Below, in pieces: positions 17,398 to 25,863 of a stretch of DNA of 64,000 bases (position 1 is the stretch's first letter; each line of letters opens with the position of its first letter). A model generated the notes under the pieces. The model was not told the DNA's origin and did not search any database. It saw only the letters and a program-made list of their open reading frames with translations. A program made the translations under genes and the position numbers. Origin of the DNA: Luteococcus sp038433155 (GTDB lineage: Bacteria; Actinomycetota; Actinomycetes; Propionibacteriales; Propionibacteriaceae); assembly GCF_038433155.1 (NCBI RefSeq), contig NZ_JBCDMW010000007.1, forward strand, positions 62,001 through 126,000, read 5' to 3'.

Positions 17398-18263
17398 TTG
17401 CCCGCTCCCGAGGTCAGGCCCTCGACGATCCGACGCTGGAAGAGCAGCACCATGATCACCAGCGGGACAGTGACGATCACGCCGGCGGCCATCTGCTCCC
17501 CGAAGGGAGCTTGGAATTCGGTGGCGCCGGTGAACTTGGAGATGGCCACGGTTGCAGTCTGCATCTTCGGGTTGTTCACCATGGACAGCGCGATGATGAA
17601 CTCATTCCACGCGTGGATGAAGGTGAGGATGGCCGTGGTGAAGACACCAGGTGCGGCCAAAGGCAGCAGGATCTGCCGGAAGGCCCGCCACTTGGAGCAG
17701 CCGTCGATCAGCGCGGCCTCCTCCAGGTCATACGGAAGTTGCTTCATGAAGGTGGTCAGGTTCCACACCGCCAAGGGGATTGCGAAGGACAGGCTGGGCA
17801 CGATCATCGCCTGATAGGTGTTGATCCATCCCCACTTGGTGAACAGCTTCAGCAGCGGCACCACGACGGAGATCCCAGGGAACATCGAGGTGGCGATGAT
17901 CAGGGTCATCACCAGCGACTTTCCGGGGAAGCTCAACCGGGACAGCGCGTAGGCGGCAAAGATGCCCAGCGTGAGCGCCAGCACCGTGGTGGTGCCCGCG
18001 ACGATCAGACTGTTCAGCAGCGACTGGCCGAACATGGTGCTGGAGGAGAAGACCTTGGTGTAGTTCTCCACCGAGGCGGGGCTGGGCAGCAGCCCGTTCT
18101 CGAAGATGTCCTGGGTGCGGCGGAAGCTGGACACGCCCATCCAGTAGAAGGGCGCCAGGCAGTAGACCGCGATCACGGCAAGCCACAGGTAGGCCCACTT
18201 GGAGCTCTGGCTGCGCGGCTTCGATGCGGCAGCGGGTGCTGCGGGGGTTGCGACGATACTCAC
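17394..18263 (-). CDS. Carbohydrate ABC transporter permease (MalG type)
   Basis: Inner-membrane half of a CUT1 sugar importer. 289 residues with about six membrane helices. The EAA loop is 'EAALIDGCSKWRAFRQILLP', where the ATPase docks, and the protein opens with a MalG-like 'YLWLAVIAVYCLAPFYWM'. GTG 18263 overlaps the stop of the MalF-type gene. No ATPase gene is in this operon; CUT1 importers often share one MsiK/MalK-like ATPase encoded elsewhere, which probably applies here. Confidence 0.93.
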   Translation of the reverse strand: MSIVATPAAPAAASKPRSQSSKWAYLWLAVIAVYCLAPFYWMGVSSFRRTQDIFENGLLPSPASVENYTKVFSSSTMFGQSLLNSLIVAGTTTVLALTLGIFAAYALSRLSFPGKSLVMTLIIATSMFPGISVVVPLLKLFTKWGWINTYQAMIVPSLSFAIPLAVWNLTTFMKQLPYDLEEAALIDGCSKWRAFRQILLPLAAPGVFTTAILTFIHAWNEFIIALSMVNNPKMQTATVAISKFTGATEFQAPFGEQMAAGVIVTVPLVIMVLLFQRRIVEGLTSGAGK

Positions 18264-19219
18264 TTGGTGGCCTCCTTGCGGGTGCGACGGGCGGGCTTCT
18301 GGTCACCGACGACATCGGCTCCCAGAAGCCGGACGAAGGTGAAGGCCACCAGCGCCACGAACAGGAAGAGCACCACCGAGTAGGCCGAAGCCGTCCCGTA
18401 CTGCAACTGGTTGGCCTCGTCCCAGGCCAACATGGACAGCGTCTCGACGGACCGCTTGCCGGGCCCGATCAGGACATAGGGCAGGTCGAACATCCGCAGC
18501 GCATCGAGCATCCGGAAGAGCACCGCCACCAGTAGCGCCGGCTTGATCAGCGGCAACGTGATGTGGGTCAGCTGCCTCCATCGGCTGGCGCCGTCAATCT
18601 TGGCGGCCTCGTAGACCTCCGCGGGGATGATCTGCATTCCGGCCAGGGCCAACAGCCCGATGAACGGCGCCGTCTTCCACACCTCGGCGATGATCACCGC
18701 GCATTGGGCGGCGACGCCCTCCGAGGTCCACAGGATGGTGGAGCCGATGAGGTGGTTGGCGATCCCCTGGGACTGGAAGATCCAGCGCCACAGCAGGCCG
18801 GAGACCGCGGTGGGGATGGCCCACGGAACCAGGATGCTGGCGCGCAGGAAGGCTCGCCCGCGGAAGGCCCGGTTCATGGACAGGGCCAGGGCGAGCCCCA
18901 GCAGGGTCTCCAGGGTGACGGAGACCACGGTGAACATCGTCGTATTGCCCAGGGCATTGAGGAAGCGGGCTCCGGCGTCGCCCTGGAAGAGGCTCAGGTA
19001 GTTGGACAGTCCCACGAACTTGTCCCCCTCCACCACGAATCCGCTGTCATCCACGCCGCTGGCCGAGCTGTACAGGGACTGGTGCACGGCGGAGACGAGG
19101 GGATAGGCGACGACGAGGAGCAGGACGAGCAGGGTCGGAGAGAGCAGCAGCGCGGCCATCCGCCCCTCCCCGGCGGTGCGCCGGGAATGGGTGGACGACG
19201 TCGGAGTCTTGAGGGCCAT
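18260..19219 (-). CDS. Carbohydrate ABC transporter permease (MalF type)
   Basis: Second permease of the CUT1 importer, 319 residues, about six helices, with EAA loop 'EAAKIDGASRWRQLTHITLP'. The start is ATG 19219, five bases after the stop of the binding-protein gene. The longer open frame to 19291 runs back into that gene and would add an unlikely Arg/Ser-rich leader. The short periplasmic-type loop after helix 1 (about residues 50-90) is as expected for Gram-positive MalF proteins. Confidence 0.92.
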   Translation of the reverse strand: MALKTPTSSTHSRRTAGEGRMAALLLSPTLLVLLLVVAYPLVSAVHQSLYSSASGVDDSGFVVEGDKFVGLSNYLSLFQGDAGARFLNALGNTTMFTVVSVTLETLLGLALALSMNRAFRGRAFLRASILVPWAIPTAVSGLLWRWIFQSQGIANHLIGSTILWTSEGVAAQCAVIIAEVWKTAPFIGLLALAGMQIIPAEVYEAAKIDGASRWRQLTHITLPLIKPALLVAVLFRMLDALRMFDLPYVLIGPGKRSVETLSMLAWDEANQLQYGTASAYSVVLFLFVALVAFTFVRLLGADVVGDQKPARRTRKEATK

Positions 19220-19223
19220 GGAA

Positions 19224-20543
19224 CTACTTCGCCGCCAGCTCTTCGAGCTTGGACTGCATGTCCTCCAGGGCCTTCTTGGGCTCCTTCTCACCGGTCAGGG
19301 CGGCGTAGGCCTCCTGCTGGATCACCTGGGTGGTGGCGCCGTACTGCACCACCTTGGGGCGGGGCTGGGCATTTTCCAGGGACTTCAGCAGGGTGGGGTA
19401 GAAGGGACGCTTGGCCACGACGGCCTTGTCCTTCAGCAGCTCGGGGTAGACGGGAGCCCGGGAGGACTTCTCCACCCGCAGCTTGGACTCCTCCTCGCTG
19501 GTGAAGAAGGTGATGAAGTCCAGCGCCGTGGCCTTGTTCTTGGTGAAGGCGGAGACGGCGAGGTTGCGGCCGCCCAGCGTCGAGACACCCTGCTTGCCGT
19601 CGCCGATGCCCGGGATGGCGCTGATCTCGAACTTGTCCTTCACCTTGCTGGTGCCATCCGTGGCAGTCAGCGACGCGTAGACGAAGGGCCAGTTGCGCAT
19701 GAAGACCACTTTGCCCTCCTGGAAGGAGCGTCGGCCCTGCTCCTCCAGGTAGGTGATGGCGTCATTGGGCACCAGCTTCTTGGTGAAGGCATCCTTCAGC
19801 TGGGTCAGGCCGGCCAGGGCCTCGGGGGTGTTCACGTTCGGCTTGCCTTCGTCGGTGAACAGCTTTCCCCCGGCCGAGGCGACGGCCTCGGTGAAGTTCA
19901 CTGTCAGCGCCTCGTTCTTGTCGAACTGGCCGGTGTAGCAGGACATCCCCTTGGCCTGGGGCAGCGCCAGGATCTTCTGGCAGGCGGCCTCCATGTCGGC
20001 CCAGGTCTTGGGAGCCTCGGCCACTCCGGCGGCCTTCATCAGGTCGCTGCGCTGGTAGAGCAGCGCGCCGTCGGTGTAGTAGGGCGCGGCGAACAGCATG
20101 TCGCGGTAGGTGGCCGCCTCGACGGGGCCCTTGAGCATCTTGTCGGTGGGGACGGCGGTCTTGGGCAGCGCTGAAATCCACCGGTTGGCGGCGAACTCGG
20201 TGGTCCACACGGTGTCCAGGTTCAGCACACCGAAGGTGTCGGACTTGATCTGGGCGTTCTGGACCATCTGCTGGCGCTGCTGGTCCGCGGAATCGGGCAG
20301 CTCGATCCAGGTGACCTTCTCATCGGGGTGGGCCTTGTTCCAGCGGGCGATGCTCTCCTGTGCTGCGCCGGAGGCGTCGCGGGAGGAGACGTAGTTGATC
20401 GGCCCGCGGCCGGTGAACTGATCGCTGGAGGCGGCGCTCGGGGCAGCGGTGCCGCCGCCGTTGTCGCCGGAGCAGCCGGCCAGGGCCAGCCCGGAGACCG
20501 TCGCCAGGACGGCAAGCGGGGCGAACAGGGACTTGCTTCTCAT
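19224..20543 (-). CDS. Extracellular sugar-binding lipoprotein (family 1 SBP)
   Basis: Substrate-binding protein of the alpha-glucoside importer. 439 residues with a lipoprotein signal peptide ending in LAGC (Cys about 24), then a Gly/Ser linker. The body has the family pattern 'FGVLNLDTVWTTEFAANRWI', 'PYYTDGALLYQRSDLMKAAG', 'EGKVVFMRNWPF' and 'GGRNLAVSAFTKNKATALDF', like trehalose/maltose-binding LpqY/ThuE proteins. AGGAG precedes the ATG. It lies 65 bp after the LacI-type regulator gene and heads the transport genes. Confidence 0.92.
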   Translation of the reverse strand: MRSKSLFAPLAVLATVSGLALAGCSGDNGGGTAAPSAASSDQFTGRGPINYVSSRDASGAAQESIARWNKAHPDEKVTWIELPDSADQQRQQMVQNAQIKSDTFGVLNLDTVWTTEFAANRWISALPKTAVPTDKMLKGPVEAATYRDMLFAAPYYTDGALLYQRSDLMKAAGVAEAPKTWADMEAACQKILALPQAKGMSCYTGQFDKNEALTVNFTEAVASAGGKLFTDEGKPNVNTPEALAGLTQLKDAFTKKLVPNDAITYLEEQGRRSFQEGKVVFMRNWPFVYASLTATDGTSKVKDKFEISAIPGIGDGKQGVSTLGGRNLAVSAFTKNKATALDFITFFTSEEESKLRVEKSSRAPVYPELLKDKAVVAKRPFYPTLLKSLENAQPRPKVVQYGATTQVIQQEAYAALTGEKEPKKALEDMQSKLEELAAK

Positions 20544-20608
20544 GGGAACTCCTTTGTTGTGTGAAGCAGTTGTTGGGGTGGTGTGGAACTGGGGGAATGC
20601 GGTTGTGG

Positions 20609-21595
20609 TCAGGTATTTCGGGGTGGGGCGGTGGAGGCGCGCTGGATGATCCGGTGGGTCATCACCCGGGAGGCCAGGTTGCGGGAGCGCAGCAGCTTGG
20701 CCACCGCCACCGTGCCCATCTCCCGCAGCGGCTGTCCGACGGTGGACAGTTGGGGGTGAACCTTCAGGGCCGTCGCCGTGTTGTCGAAGCCCAGCACCGA
20801 GATGTCCTCCGGCACCCGGAAACCGCGGCGCTGCAGCTCATGGATGACGGCCACCGCCATCTCGTCGCTGTGGGCGAAGATCGCCGTCACGTGCGGGTCA
20901 CGGGCCAGCAGCTGGGCGACGGCGTCGGCGCCGGAGGCGTAGAAGAAGTCCCCGTGCACCGTGGCGGCCTCCAGACCAGCCTTGGCCAGCGCCTCCTCGC
21001 TGCCCAGCAGCCGCGGGCGGGCCACGTGGACCGAGCGGGGGTCTCCAGCAACCACCCCAATGTGCCGGTGCCCCAGCCGCAGTAGGTGCTGGATCCCATC
21101 GAAACCGGCCTGCCGGTCGTCGATGGCGATGCTGGGGGTCCCGGAGCCGTCTGAGATGGCCACGGAGATCACGGGGCGGGTGGTGCCCAGAGTGCGCCGC
21201 AGCTCGTCCGTGATCACGGCGGAGATCAGCACGATCCCGGCTGCTCGGTAGGCGCGCATGGTGCGCAGGTACTGCTGGCTGAAGGTGGAGCCGAGCCCGG
21301 TCCGGCCAAGCATTACGGCGTAACCGTGGTCCCTGGCGGACGCTTCCACCCCCTCCAGGATCTCGAAGGCGAAGGCGTCCGAGACCTTGGGGGCCAAGAC
21401 GCCGATCAGCTGGGCGTGGGGCGAGCGCAGCCCGCGGGCGAACTGATCGGGTTGGTAGTTCAGATCTGCGATGGCCTGCTCGACGCGCAAACGGGTGTCC
21501 TCGGAGAAGCCGTCCATGCCGTTGACCACGCGGGAGACCGTGGCGGGAGACACTCCGGCCTGCAGAGCTACCTCACGGATGTTGGACAAGGTCAC
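20609..21595 (-). CDS. LacI family transcriptional regulator of the alpha-glucoside operon
   Basis: A 328-residue repressor. The N-terminal LacI HTH 'NIREVALQAGVSPATVSRVV' with hinge helix 'YQPDQFARGLRS' is followed by a periplasmic-binding-protein-like sensor domain ('IAIDDRQAGFDGIQHLLRLG'). It should bind a sugar and release DNA. It starts at GTG 21595. It is the first gene of the minus-strand unit, with a perfect LacI/GalR-type operator 22 bp upstream, so it likely represses itself and, by read-through, the importer and glucosidase genes behind it. Confidence 0.93.
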   Translation of the reverse strand: MTLSNIREVALQAGVSPATVSRVVNGMDGFSEDTRLRVEQAIADLNYQPDQFARGLRSPHAQLIGVLAPKVSDAFAFEILEGVEASARDHGYAVMLGRTGLGSTFSQQYLRTMRAYRAAGIVLISAVITDELRRTLGTTRPVISVAISDGSGTPSIAIDDRQAGFDGIQHLLRLGHRHIGVVAGDPRSVHVARPRLLGSEEALAKAGLEAATVHGDFFYASGADAVAQLLARDPHVTAIFAHSDEMAVAVIHELQRRGFRVPEDISVLGFDNTATALKVHPQLSTVGQPLREMGTVAVAKLLRSRNLASRVMTHRIIQRASTAPPRNT

Positions 21596-21616
21596 CTCGC
21601 CTTCGAGCGCCTGAGA

Positions 21617-21628
21617 GAAATCGTTTTC
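21617..21628. promoter_or_regulatory. LacI-family operator GAAATCGTTTTC
   Basis: Exact match to the GAAANCGNTTTC pattern with a central CG, typical of LacI/GalR proteins carrying the usual hinge helix. It is 22 bp upstream of the regulator's GTG. Confidence 0.7.
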
Positions 21629-21650
21629 GCTGGAAGGTTAGGCGCCCCGT

Positions 21651-21676
21651 TTTCGGAAGCCCAAGCGTTTCCGAAA
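21651..21676. promoter_or_regulatory. Second dyad TTTCGGAA-N10-TTCCGAAA
   Basis: Perfect 8-bp inverted repeat with a 10-base spacer, 23 bp beyond the LacI operator, in the divergent region between the regulator gene and the DUF898 gene. It could be a second regulator site or a transcript hairpin. Confidence 0.45.
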
Positions 21677-21839
21677 CAGATTGATGGCCTGCTTGGCTGG
21701 TCTCCGGACAGAGCTGCCTGTTGGTTGCCTGAGCCGCACCTGCCGGACAAGCGCACATGCACCCCTTCGGGTGGGAGGCTCAGTGCCGCCAAGGAGCTTC
21801 GGGGGATGTTCCAACCGCCCCGAACTCGAAGGATTCAGC

Positions 21840-22292
21840 ATGACCGAATACAACCAGGGCACGCCCAACGCCTGGCAGACCCAGCCCGCACAGCAGATGC
21901 CGCCTCAGCAGATGCCGATGCAGCAGCCCTACGGTGCCCCGATGATGCAGTACCAGGGCAACGGCATGACCCTCGCGGGCCAGTCCCCGGCGCAGCGCTT
22001 CACCTTCACCGGCGATGTCGGCGACTACTTCGTCGTGAGCCTGCTCAGCTACCTGCTGACCGTGTGCACACTGGGGCTGGCGGCGCCGTGGGCGGCTTGC
22101 ATGGTCTACAAATGGCGCGCCGAGCACACCTACCTGGACGGCCACCAGCTGAAGTTCACCGGCACCGGCGGACAGCTTGCCGGCAAGTGGTTCCTGACGC
22201 TGCTGCTGATCATCGTCACCCTGGGCATCTACAGCCTGTGGGTGGTGCCGCGGTTCACCAAGTACCAAATTGAGCACACCACCTTCGCCTGA
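21840..22292 (+). CDS. DUF898 family membrane protein
   Basis: A 150-residue protein. A Gln/Met/Pro-rich disordered N-terminus (about 1-45, runs of QQM and QQP) precedes two membrane helices in a DUF898 (YjgN-like) domain: 'RFTFTGDVGDYFVVSLLSYL', 'TLGLAAPWAACMVYKWRAEH', 'GKWFLTLLLIIVTLGIYSLW'. YjgN-like proteins are membrane proteins of unknown role. ATG 21840 follows GAAGGATT; earlier in-frame starts lack a site. Confidence 0.8.
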   Translation: MTEYNQGTPNAWQTQPAQQMPPQQMPMQQPYGAPMMQYQGNGMTLAGQSPAQRFTFTGDVGDYFVVSLLSYLLTVCTLGLAAPWAACMVYKWRAEHTYLDGHQLKFTGTGGQLAGKWFLTLLLIIVTLGIYSLWVVPRFTKYQIEHTTFA

Positions 22293-22313
22293 GAGCCGGG
22301 CGCTACACGCCCG

Positions 22314-23021
22314 TCAGGGCAGCGCGACGCCTGTCCTGCTCTCCAAGGAGGCCACCAGCTCCTCCTGGAAACCCGCGTCGAGGCACACGCCGACGGGTGC
22401 GGACGCCACCAGGTGGTGCCAGTAGCCACCCGTCGGCGGCGTGATCCGGTCCAGCGGGGCAGTGGCCAGCCAGCACTGGGTCAGGTGCGCCTCGGCCAGG
22501 CTGTCGGGCGCGCCCGGCCCGCCCATCCGGGTGGGCACCCAGCCCGGATCCACCGCGTGGCAGGACATTTCCGGATATCGACGGGCCAGTGTCATCGCCA
22601 GGGTTGTGACCAGCAGCTTGCTGGTGCTGTAACTGATGCCGTCCAGCCGGGTGCTGGCCACGCCGCTCCGGTGCATCGACGAGCTCAGGCAGATCCACCG
22701 CCTCGGGAGCGGCCCCAGAGTGGTCAACAGATAGGGCGCCAGCACATTCACCGCGGCCAGGTCGGGCCCGTCGTAGACCCCGGCATTGTGGATCGCGGCA
22801 TCCACCGGCCCGTGGTCACCCAGTTGGCTGGCCAGCCGTCGCACCGCGGACTCGTCGGCCAGATCGGCGTGCAGCACCGCCGCGCACTCCCGCGCCACCG
22901 GCAAGCAATCCGAGCGCTCTGGAGAGCGGGCATGCAGCAGCACCTCGTGTCCGTCGGCCACCAACTGCTCGACGGTCTGCAGCCCGACCCCGGACGATGC
23001 CCCGGTCACCAGTATCCGCAT
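22314..23021 (-). CDS. Short-chain dehydrogenase/reductase
   Basis: A 235-residue Rossmann oxidoreductase. It has the NAD(P) motif TGASSGVG (6-13), 'HNAG' and the catalytic 'YSTSK'. The C-terminus is extended with 'WHHLVASAPVGVCLDAGFQ'. Substrate unknown. ATG follows AAGGGAGAG and is one base after the stop of the ERCC4-HTH gene, so both are probably on one transcript. Confidence 0.88.
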   Translation of the reverse strand: MRILVTGASSGVGLQTVEQLVADGHEVLLHARSPERSDCLPVARECAAVLHADLADESAVRRLASQLGDHGPVDAAIHNAGVYDGPDLAAVNVLAPYLLTTLGPLPRRWICLSSSMHRSGVASTRLDGISYSTSKLLVTTLAMTLARRYPEMSCHAVDPGWVPTRMGGPGAPDSLAEAHLTQCWLATAPLDRITPPTGGYWHHLVASAPVGVCLDAGFQEELVASLESRTGVALP

Positions 23022-23022
23022 C

Positions 23023-24063
23023 TCACTCTCCCTTGGGTTCGCGTGTCTGCTGGTAGGCCAGCAGAGCCGTCATCCGGATCCGACGGTTCCGACCCACCCG
23101 CTCATAGGGGATCTCCCCGCGGTCCAGGATCTTGAGCAGGGTCGGGCGGGAGATGCCCAGGATCTGGGCCGCCTGCTGCGGGCTGACCCGTCGCTCGTCC
23201 TCCGCGATTGCGGCGCTGGGCCGTGCCTCCGGAACAGGTGGCATCGCCGACAGCCGCGCCGCGGCCGCGCCCTCCTGCTCCTGCTCCGCCAGGGCGGCGC
23301 CGAAGAAGCGGTAGGTCCACTCCTGCGCCAGCTGCCGGGTCTCGGCAAAGATGATCGGCACGTGCGGGAAGCGCACCTGACACTCACCCAGCTGGTCGGC
23401 CACCTGCGCCGGACGGGCGTGGGTGAGTTTGAAGATGGACGAATAGCGATCCTCCACCACCAGCGCCGCCCGGGGGAGCGACGCGAGTTCGGCCAGCTGA
23501 TAGCTCAGCTTGCCGCTCAACAGCGAGCTGGTCAGGTCTTCCAGGCTCTTGCGCTCCACCGCCGCCACCAACTGGCCGTCGGTCTGGACGGCGTAGTCAC
23601 CGGCGCGCAGCGGCGCCTTGCGGGTGGTGGCCTGCTGGCTGCTGAACTTCCACGCATACCGCTCATGGGAGTCGATCAGGATCTCCATCCCGGACTGCCC
23701 CGACGCCCGGGCCGCCGGCACCGTGGCCATCGGACGTGCCTGCTTGGCGGTGCGCTGCGTCTGCCAGAAGATCGCCTCCCGGCCGCCGCGGACCCGGGTC
23801 ATCACGAACTGGGATCGCTTCTCCCGCCCCCGCGCCAGCACCAGGTCGATCGCGGCACCGCGTCGATTGCAGGAAATCACCGGGAGGGTTTCCAGAATCT
23901 CCGGGTCCTGTGGCCACGGCGCCGGGTGGCAGTACAGCTTGCCGGTGCGCGGCCAGGTCTCGTTGGTCTTGAGCACCAGCCCGTCGCCCAGCGGCAACCA
24001 CACCAGGTAGGGCAGCGACGTGTCCTGTTCCGGGTTGCGGGCAATCCGCATCTCCAGCGCCAT
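23023..24063 (-). CDS. ERCC4-type nuclease fused to an excisionase-like HTH
   Basis: A 346-residue protein. Residues about 1-115 are an unrecognised N-terminal domain. Residues about 126-255 form an ERCC4/XPF-type nuclease: 'EILIDSHERYAWKF', 'LRAGDYAV', catalytic ERKSLEDL (170-177), then 'LVVEDRYS'. Residues about 290-345 are an excisionase/MerR-like HTH, 'VSPQQAAQILGISRPTLLKI' and 'IPYERVGRNRRIRM'. ERCC4 nucleases cut branched or flap DNA; the HTH would give a bacterial DNA-targeting module in place of the XPF HhH domains. Likely a DNA-repair or recombination factor. It is followed at one base by an SDR gene. Confidence 0.85.
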   Translation of the reverse strand: MALEMRIARNPEQDTSLPYLVWLPLGDGLVLKTNETWPRTGKLYCHPAPWPQDPEILETLPVISCNRRGAAIDLVLARGREKRSQFVMTRVRGGREAIFWQTQRTAKQARPMATVPAARASGQSGMEILIDSHERYAWKFSSQQATTRKAPLRAGDYAVQTDGQLVAAVERKSLEDLTSSLLSGKLSYQLAELASLPRAALVVEDRYSSIFKLTHARPAQVADQLGECQVRFPHVPIIFAETRQLAQEWTYRFFGAALAEQEQEGAAAARLSAMPPVPEARPSAAIAEDERRVSPQQAAQILGISRPTLLKILDRGEIPYERVGRNRRIRMTALLAYQQTREPKGE

Positions 24064-24255
24064 GCCGTCAGCCTACGGGGTGGCCGATTCTGAAAAACCA
24101 CCTCCAGAATCCGAGGCTGCGACGGATGCCCGCGTGGCTCCCGCCCTCGGCCCGATTCCTGAGGTCGTTTCCCAGAACTGGGCAACCGACCGGGAATAAA
24201 TAGATGAAAGTTCAACGTTCTAGCCCACGAAGCCTTCCACGACAGGAGTTTGACC

Positions 24256-24696
24256 ATGAGCAAGACCGCCGCCCGTACCCTTCTTGGTGTCGCCAGCCCC
24301 GTGCTGCTGGGCAGTGGCGCCGCCGCCTGGGCCGCCATCACCAAGCAGCTGAAGGACCAGCGCATCCAGGTGCACCCGGACAGCGCCAAGCTGGGCGGCA
24401 AGACCGTCGCCGGTCCCATCACCGCCTTCGAGCAGGCCAATGTGGTGGGCGCGCACGCCGAGCACATCGGCGGCGGCAAGACCTTCGCCGAGCTGAGCGA
24501 CGAGTACATGGCCGCTTCGGCTGCCGGCGACACCGAGAAGGCCGAGGCCCTGGCCGGCCCGCGGGAGATGGTGATGCAGGCCAACTTCGTGCGGTCCTCG
24601 CTGTTCACCTCCGTGCTCGCCTACGGGGTCTCCGCCCTGGTGGTGGGGATGGGTGCCCTGACCGGTGCCGTGGCCCTCAGCCTGGGCGACGAGTGA
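24256..24696 (+). CDS. Actinobacterial two-helix membrane protein (often mislabelled LigA)
   Basis: A 146-residue protein. It has an N-terminal membrane helix (about 5-27), an exposed middle with the family hallmark 'LGGKTVAGPITAFEQANVV' and 'AEHIGGGKTFAELS', and a second helix near the C-terminus after 'FVRSSLFTSVLAYGV'. Such proteins are common in actinobacteria and are often auto-annotated as 'aromatic ring-opening dioxygenase LigA' without evidence; I reject that name. ATG 24256 follows AGGAG. A strong terminator follows. The AT-rich stretch at 24195-24220 may hold its promoter. Confidence 0.8.
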   Translation: MSKTAARTLLGVASPVLLGSGAAAWAAITKQLKDQRIQVHPDSAKLGGKTVAGPITAFEQANVVGAHAEHIGGGKTFAELSDEYMAASAAGDTEKAEALAGPREMVMQANFVRSSLFTSVLAYGVSALVVGMGALTGAVALSLGDE

Positions 24697-24719
24697 CCGC
24701 CTGATCCACGGGCAGACGA

Positions 24720-24751
24720 GCGCCCCTCATCGCGTCGGCGATGAGGGGCGC
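24720..24751. terminator. Bidirectional intrinsic terminator
   Basis: Perfect 14-bp stem GCGCCCCTCATCGC / GCGATGAGGGGCGC with a GTCG loop, followed by TTGT, between convergent genes ending at 24696 and 24772. Confidence 0.88.
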
Positions 24752-24771
24752 TTGTGCCGTGCTGGGGTCGT

Positions 24772-25863
24772 TCAGCGGACGACGACGGAGGCGAGCTCCC
24801 CGACGTCGATGGTGCGGCTGGTGCTGCGTTCCATCGGGATCTCTCCCGACTGGCCCAGGGCGCTCCATCGGATGGTCCAGCCGGTGGTGGCGGTGATGGT
24901 GCGTTGGCCGGGCTTGAGGTAGGTGTGGCCGCAGTCCGGGGACTTGGCCATCGGCTCGGCGTCGGCCGGTCGAGGGGTGCTGGTGGTGCAGGTGATGGTC
25001 TTGCCGTCGCCGAGCGCGATGGTGGTGCCGGAGCTGGCCGCCACCAGCGTGATCCCGATTCCCTGCTGGGTGGTGGAGGCGTCGATGTCATCGGTGGCGT
25101 CGGTCCACAACCAGACCGGTTGCCCGACCGCGATCATCTTCCACTCGTTGACATCCGGCTTCGGACCCAGGTGAAGGGTGGGTGCGGGGAGTGAGATGTT
25201 GGCGATGGCCTGCTGAACGACGGTCCGGACATCGACGACGGGAGCGGCTGCCCCGCCGCCTGAGCCGGTCTGGGCCTGCGCGATGGAGGGTGGGGAGTCG
25301 GTGCCCGTCGCAGCAGCTCGGCCCGTAGCGCCACCGTCTATCATGCCGATCGGCGTGACCATCGTGGCTCTGGCGTGCATCCCGACGCTTAACGGGGTTC
25401 CCATGGCGAGAAAGGTCTTCCCGTTCGCGGTCGCGATCCCAGTGGTGCTCAGCATTCCCGGAACGAAAGCCATGTGCGGTATGAACTGGTTCGGCCTCAC
25501 GAGGGACTGGCCGGGTTGACGAGATGAGCTGTTCCCGACGCCCGCGGACCGTCGTGGGGTCGCGCCACTTTGGCCCGCGGCGGATCTGGTTGCAGGAGAG
25601 GCGAAATTTGTCCATCGCCCGTGAGTGCCTCCGGCGGATGGCCTTGTGGCGAGGGACGAACTTCGCCCGGAAGTCGTGATCTTGGTGGACACTCGGGTCG
25701 CGCGAACACTCGCTCCAGAGTTCGCTCGCCTGCCACTAAACGTGATATCTGAACTGCTGCAAGTCCCGTTGTCCGCGCACGAAGCACTCGCCACAGGGAT
25801 GTTCGTATGCACCAAGAATAAGACCAGACATACAGTGCAAGCTGCCTTTACTTGATTGGACAC
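24772..25863 (-). CDS. Secreted protein of unknown function
   Basis: A 363-residue exported protein. A signal peptide (about 1-28, 'CTVCLVLFLVHTNIPVASAS') is followed by a Ser/Thr/Arg-rich, probably disordered region to about 130 and a Gly/Ala-rich linker. The C-terminal domain (about 230-363) has 'WKMIAVGQPVWLWTDATDD', 'GKTITCTTSTPRP', 'CGHTYLKPGQRTITATTGWT' and 'GEIPMERSTSRTIDVGELAS', an Ig-like pattern with two Cys that may bond. This C-terminal type is frequent in actinobacterial exported proteins next to a small lipoprotein, as here. The role is unknown. The start overlaps the upstream lipoprotein gene by 16 bp. Confidence 0.75.
   Translation of the reverse strand: MSNQVKAACTVCLVLFLVHTNIPVASASCADNGTCSSSDITFSGRRANSGASVRATRVSTKITTSGRSSSLATRPSAGGTHGRWTNFASPATRSAAGQSGATPRRSAGVGNSSSRQPGQSLVRPNQFIPHMAFVPGMLSTTGIATANGKTFLAMGTPLSVGMHARATMVTPIGMIDGGATGRAAATGTDSPPSIAQAQTGSGGGAAAPVVDVRTVVQQAIANISLPAPTLHLGPKPDVNEWKMIAVGQPVWLWTDATDDIDASTTQQGIGITLVAASSGTTIALGDGKTITCTTSTPRPADAEPMAKSPDCGHTYLKPGQRTITATTGWTIRWSALGQSGEIPMERSTSRTIDVGELASVVVR

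Noticed and set aside
18260..19291. MalF start at 19291
   Set aside because: It would overlap the binding-protein gene by 68 bp and add an Arg/Ser-rich leader; the ATG at 19219 fits the operon.
22299..22313. Terminator GGGCG-ctaca-CGCCC between the DUF898 and SDR genes
   Set aside because: Only a 5-bp stem with no T run; too weak to call.
24256..24696. Annotation as aromatic ring-opening dioxygenase LigA
   Set aside because: There are no metal ligands or dioxygenase motifs; the name is a propagated database error for a two-helix actinobacterial membrane protein.
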